From Albugo candida (Eukaryota; Oomycota; Peronosporomycetes; Albuginales; Albuginaceae), in assembly GCA_905220665.1 (NCBI GenBank), contig CAJNAR010000145.1:620001-684000 (forward strand): 64,000 nt of DNA. The letters are read 5' to 3'. The position numbers and the translations under genes are program-made. The notes beneath the pieces are model-generated. The model saw only the letters and a list, made by a program, of their open reading frames with translations. It was not told where the DNA came from and made no database searches. Below are positions 59,075-64,000 of this stretch, one piece after another; within the stretch, counting starts at the first letter, position 1; each line of letters begins with the position of its first letter.

Positions 59075-59994
59075 TGTTCAACACGGGCTAAGAGCTAGAT
59101 GGAAAACTGAGAGCTTAATTTATTTGAGAATGTGATCCCAGTTATCGCTGTCCGTTACCTTCGACCTCTTCTGCGTCAGTTTCTTCGAACCACTCCCAAT
59201 GGTCGCGTCTTTCACCCATCAGTCGCATCCTGTCATGTCAGCACTCGCTCCCTTTCAAGTCAGTAGTCTCCCTGATTTAACAATCCTTCCGGGTGGAAAT
59301 CTTACCCACTCAGCATTACAATTCCGCGTAGTTCGCAGAATCGTGGCGCTGGGAGGACCTTGGTCATGATGTCCGCACGCATACTATTGGACTCGCCGTA
59401 CTGTACCTTGATTACCTTCTTCTCGAGATCCTTAACAAACCTGTACCGCACTTCAATATACTTGACTCGATCAGACGTGTCCTCACTCTTGATCTGAGCT
59501 ATCGCTGCTTGATTGGCGAAGTGAAGTATTGACCTCGTTTTGATCAGAACGCCGATCTCTTTTAAGTAGCTCCATTATGCCGACCATATCAGCGGCAGTT
59601 TCTGAAGCTGCCACATACTCAGCCTCCATTGTGGATAGAGTCACGCATTTCTGTTTCTTGCATAGCCAGCCCAGAATCATGCCGCCCACCATCAACACGC
59701 CACCGCTCACCGATTTGCGGTTAGTCTTGTCCCCTGCGTAATCAAAGTCGCTGAAAGCTTCGACTAGCACACTTTCTCCTTTCATCGCAGATGGGTCACC
59801 GCTCATCAAGAACTTGAACTGCTCGTACTTGGCTATCTTCTTAATCAAGCGCCAATCACCTTCTCTCGGTGCATGCGAACGTCGGGTCGCTCGGTGTACT
59901 GCAAACGCTATATCGGGCTTGTACACCGGGCTATCCATAGGAGACGACCCATCGACTGGAACATCTGCACAGTCGGTCTCTATGGTGTGCCGCT
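59075..59994 (-). mobile_element. Copia H: 3' end of a Copia element (LTR, RNase H, end of RT)
   Basis: Minus-strand Copia remnant. RT end (KPDIAFAVHRATRRSHAP) lies at about 59930-59870. RNase H is at about 59770-59580 with FSDFDYAGDKTNRKSVSGG, GWLCKKQKCVTLSTMEAEYVAASE. The C-terminal block VKYIEVRYRFVKDLEKK and ADIMTKVLPAPRFCELRG runs to about 59310. An LTR-like region at about 59310-59075 ends TGTTGAACA on the minus strand and matches 60166-60372 in the opposite orientation. The RNase H ORF is open for over 150 codons, so decay is moderate. Confidence 0.8.
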
Positions 59995-60165
59995 GGGTCC
60001 GTGCCCAGCTCAGTCGGTTAAGCACTTAAGCGCACTGACCCCCTGCCAGAGGTCGTTGATTCGATCCCCGGCAGTGTGGTCAGCGGTTTGAGCCCACACA
60101 AGCAAAAGATTGGAAAATATCTGCCTCTTTAGATTTTGAAGTCAGACTTGATGATATTCACACGG
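59995..60165 (+). mobile_element. SINE1 copy at the junction of two Copia relics
   Basis: Plus-strand SINE1 head and body: GGGTCCGTGCCCAGCTCAG, GGTTAAGCAC, the B-box-like GATTCGATCCCC, GTTTGAGCCCAC, then GGAAAATATCTGCC and GAAGTCAGACTTGATG. The last 60-70 bp (tail) cannot be separated from the Copia LTR that follows. Confidence 0.8.
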
Positions 60166-63100
60166 TTGGGGGATCAGGATAGTGTTAAACCAGAGCGACT
60201 GCTGGCAGGAAAGTATGGGACTGCTGCGTGAAAGACGCGAACATTTGGGAGTGGTAAGAAGAAACCGACGCAGAAAAGATTTAAGGTAATGGATAGCGAT
60301 AGCTAAGACCACACTCTAATATACATCAAGTTCTCAATTTTCTATTCAACTCTCATCCCGTGTTGAACAGGTTATGAGCCCAAAACGCATCGAATCCACC
60401 CCCTCTCAGTTCACCCTGGCACGCGACGTCACCTAGACGAACGTGAACGCACTGAACGTGATTACTGACCCGTCAAGATGCGAGAGGAGGCGCGATTGGT
60501 TTCGGTTACCTCCGAGGCCCGAGATGGAGCGAGGCAAGCATCTTACGTGAGAACTGAGCGCATGGAACGACTTGAAGGACTCCTCGAGGGGATGGCGTAG
60601 TAGCAAGCCCAACTCATGGCAAATCAGCTTACAATGCAAGTTCAGCTGAGCCGTTGGGCTGAAGCTAAGCCCACGCCACCCTCCGAGCACTCGTTCAGCG
60701 GTTCAAGTGCGTTCACGAACTTCATTCGAGCGCGCGACCGTAGCATGAGAAGAGGATCACTTGACGAGCCAATGCCAACCGTCGCACCCACTGCACCCCC
60801 GCGCATGCCGCTGCCTAACCAGCCGCCGCAACAAAGGAAACAACCAGCCTCAGCGCAGCATTGCGTGCAACCGGAAGGTCATGGACTGAAAATACAGAAG
60901 CCTCGGGACTTGGACTGGCTCGGTTTCGCTAAGTTCTCAGGAAAAGAGACTTACTTAGGGGTGGGTGTGGGGAATACGTTTCTACAGTGACTTGGCGCGG
61001 CGCAACTAATAAGTGGAGGCGAATGGCCGAAAGACTTCAGGATTATCGCGCTAAGTGGAAAGCTGGAAGGCTAGGATCTGAGTAATTGTGAAAAGATGCT
61101 GCTCGTATGGACGGCGGTATCAAACAATCTGGAGCACGTCATGAACAGTATGTTGATTCTATACATGATACCGATCCCATCGATAAAAGGGATCGAATGG
61201 ATGACGATCGAGAAGGATCGCAGCGGGACATGGCCCTAGCGCTATCAGTTTTTGGCGTACGTGGTAGAGCGGTCGGGTAACTCGGAACAGAGTGTACTGG
61301 AATATTAGTGCAAGTCAGCTTCCGCGCACAATCATATTGCAATGTTGACTAGGCTAAACTACCAGAGAGCTGACTATCTGGCGCAAGCCGCCGAATTGGT
61401 TGAATTCGCGATTGACATAGAAGTCAGCACTAGCAAGCAAAGAAACGAAGGCGGTCGCGCTGAACGCTCAGGTAATGGACAAGGCGGTTGGTATACCAGC
61501 GATGGGCGAGTGGACCAAGGTGGGCGTGAGGAGCCTACGTCGCAAGAGTTGAGATCTCCGACTCATGAACATGTTATGGCTGCGGTGAAGCCGGGAACAT
61601 TCAAGCTAATTGCCCCAAGAAAACGAGTGGTGCCATCTCGGCATCTAGAAGAGTCGCAATGGCCGTTGGTGCCGGTACTTGTGCTGGCTCTACTTCGTGG
61701 ATTTTAAATTGCGGGTCGAGCGTGCACCTCGTATAGGATTCGAGGATGCTGAAGAACGCAGTGGAATGTGATCATACGTGTCACGCGGCGACTAACACTA
61801 TGGTCAGAGTGACTAAGGTTGGATCAGCTGAGCAGAGAACAGTTATCGATGGACAAGAGGTCATGGTCGACCTATCTGAAGTTCATTATCCAGAAAACCT
61901 ATCTGACATCATCATCAGCTATGGTGTATTGGAAGAGCGCGGGTTTATCTCGAGAGACACGGCAACCACAACTACGTGGTGCGTCAAGCGGACAAGATGA
62001 AGATCTTTGAAGTCTTTCGCCGCAACAACGTTCTAAAAGTGCGAATTAACAAAAGATGAACGAGCTCTAGAGGTCAGTTTGGCCGTGCAACAAGTTTACG
62101 ACAGGGTTGATGAAGCCGTACAGAGACAGCACTTCTAGAACTCCACCAGAAAAGGGACCGATGACAACGAAGTATAGGCGTGGTTACAGGTACCTGATCA
62201 ATTTCGTTGAAGAACAAGGTTGAGGCGACAGAAAATTTGGAACACTTTCACTCTACTTTGAGAAGTGATTTCATTGTCGCGTCCATGTGTTTCGGATAGA
62301 TGGCGGTAAAGAGTACGCCATTGGAACCCGTTTTGCAATTTAGCAGGTGTGAGACGCCAAGTTAGTGAAGCCGAGAACCAGGCTTCAAACGGGAAGGCTG
62401 AAAGAATGCATAGGACAACACTCAACATGGCGAGGTGCATGTTGTTTGCGAGTGGTCTAACGCTGTACTTTTGGAGCGATGCCATTGAGTACGCGGCGTA
62501 TGTTTTAAATCAGAGCTCGTGCAGCAACAATACGAAACGCATATCACCGATCGAGATTTTGACGGGTACGGTACCGAACTTAGCGGATGTGATGACTTTC
62601 GGCAGTACTTGCTCGGTGTTCTGAAACCCCGTCAATAAAGCGTGGAATCCAAGATCACAGATCGGAACGATATTCGGCAAAAATGATGAAACCAAGGGTT
62701 TCAGGGTTTACCTACCAAAGGAGAGAATTGTTATCACAACGCAGAACGTTCGAAACGTTGAGACGACTAACAGTGATCAGAATGCGCAGTTGCAGTTGCA
62801 GGTGCAGCTGGAGCGTGAAGACCCTAATCGGCGAAGCGCTGTACATGAGCTGGACGAGCTCGCTAAGCGGAAGGAGCCGGAGACAGATCTGCCACAACGA
62901 TAGAAGATCAGCAAAGATTAGCTCCGTTAAGGCGAAAAGGATCTCAATGGTGGATGAAGACACATCTAACCCACCCAATCGATTCTGACAGCGATGTTGA
63001 ACTACTGCCCGCCGAGAACGAGACGCTTAATCATATGCGAACGCGCAACTTGGGCTCCAGCACGTACCCGTAAACCCGGTGAGTGCAGTATTGCTCAAGT

Positions 63101-64000
63101 ACTTAAAGAGTTACCGCGATGCGGTAAAAGACCCGCGGTGGACCAGTGGGAAGAGGCAATGCGAACGGAGATAGAGGCATTGGAGCACAACGACACTTGA
63201 GAAGTGGTAAAGATTCCCAGTGAGGCCAAGTTATTTCATAGTAAGTGGGTGTATAAGCTTAAGATGCAAGCTGACGGTACTATCAAGAGGTACAAAGCGA
63301 GGCTAGTCGCACGTGGTGATCAACAATTGTATGACGTCTATTGTACATACACGTTCTCGGGCGTGACGGAGATGATATCTGGCAAGGTCATTCTCGAGGT
63401 GGCAAGAACCTGAGGAGTGCCTGCGCATCACGGCGATGTGCCAAGTGCTAACGTTAAAGCTGACAAGGAAGAAGAGTTGGAGATATTACTTCACATTCCG
63501 TAGGGAATGGACATTGACGCCGAATTAATGAAAAAGCTCGGCGTGAAGGATAACAGACAGCTCGCTCTGAGCCTCAAGAAAGGCTTGTACGGCCTGAAAC
63601 AATCAGTCAGGTTGCGGAACCTGATGCTCCATGACACATTGAAGTCACTCAGTTTCAGCAAGCGCTACACGGACAGCTGCTTATACATTAAAAAGGATGT
63701 CAAGGGCAAGACACTCGTGGGTATATACGTGGATGATGTACTAGCTACGGCTACCAGTGTACAGAAGGTCGACAAGTTTTCTGACGACAATTTTTCTGAT
63801 GAAGGTTGTTGAGCTAGAAGATCTCACTTCTCAATTTGCCGGCTACTACGTAACCCGCCAATTTAGTACAAAACAACTCGAAAAACTACTTTTTTCAAAT
63901 CTTTCCTCTCGAAAAGAATGGTCCAAGTCGACATATCGACACAACCAAGGATGCTATCGTCCACTTGTAGTGGCGTCGGAGCCCTCATGAGTCACCCTGT
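60166..64000 (+). mobile_element. Copia E: decayed Copia element running off the window
   Basis: Partial 5' LTR about 60166-60372, followed by GGTTATGAGCCC (primer-binding-site-like, as in Copia D). Gag-like region about 60470-61700 (Pro-rich PTAPPRMPLPNQPPQQRK, then DWLGFAKFSGKETYLG). Degraded protease about 61700-62000. Integrase C-half at 62349-62624 (NGKAERMHRTTLNMARCML, FWSDAIEYAAYVLNQS). Reverse transcriptase from about 63230: SKWVYKLKMQADGTIKRYKARLVARG, KKGLYGLKQSVR near 63575-63610, IYVDDVLATA (intact YVDD) near 63724-63752. Multiple stops interrupt the frame. The 3' part lies outside the window. Confidence 0.82.

Noticed and set aside
1..64000. CRISPR arrays, bacterial operons or secreted RXLR-type effectors
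   Set aside because: No regularly spaced direct repeats, no operon-like gene packing with ribosome-binding sites, and no signal peptide followed by an RXLR-like motif was found in any supported ORF.

Overview
The window reads as nuclear DNA of an oomycete-like eukaryote. Genes carry many very short GT-AG introns (37-85 nt). A flagellar axoneme gene (CFAP52) points to a zoospore-forming lineage. The transposons are chromodomain Ty3/gypsy, Copia, non-LTR and tRNA-headed SINE types, and there is a short CCCTAAA telomere-type repeat. An Albugo-type or downy-mildew-type genome would fit, but genus cannot be settled from sequence alone. All identifications come from reading the sequence; no database search was run.

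Layout. (1) 1-22.3 kb is a transposon graveyard. In 1-12.86 kb the insertions are nested and can be ordered from their target duplications: gypsy A (+) is split by gypsy B (-), which is split by Copia D (+, 3861-11581). Copia D in turn carries a SINE (5620-6188, itself holding a second SINE) and a 5'-truncated LINE (6913-8976). Gypsy C (12632-17880) follows, apparently sharing an LTR with gypsy A, then a decayed minus-strand LINE (18.15-20.96 kb) and a Copia scrap (22.0-22.3 kb).

(2) 22.5-40.4 kb is a compact island with no transposon I could detect. It holds phosphatidylserine synthase, a PI3-kinase with N-terminal cNMP-binding-like and GAF-like domains, an unrecognised coiled-coil/Tudor-like protein ending in a CaaX box, a SET/LSMT-type methyltransferase, Mediator subunit MED31 head-to-head with an EAF-like elongation factor, a UBE2H-type ubiquitin-conjugating enzyme, CFAP52, an unrecognised gene with two frame breaks, and replication factor C subunit 5. 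Spacers are mostly 30-550 bp. Most genes needed splice reconstruction; exon coordinates are given in each entry and the splice phases were checked by hand.

(3) 40.4-64 kb is mixed. It contains a decayed Copia (41.1-45.2 kb), a 10-exon GABA-aminotransferase-like gene (46.6-48.3 kb), a broken DDE transposase gene (50.2-52.4 kb), a spacer with a telomere-type repeat and tandem repeats, a nearly complete minus-strand gypsy with paired LTRs (53895-58459), and two Copia relics in opposite orientation with a SINE at their junction, the second running off the window end.

How the genes relate: the island is housekeeping (lipid synthesis and signalling, transcription, ubiquitination, DNA replication, flagella) and no pathway cluster is evident. 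The most unusual items are the PI3-kinase architecture, the CaaX Tudor-like protein, the 57-bp MED31/EAF divergent promoter, and the layered transposon record with two SINE families.
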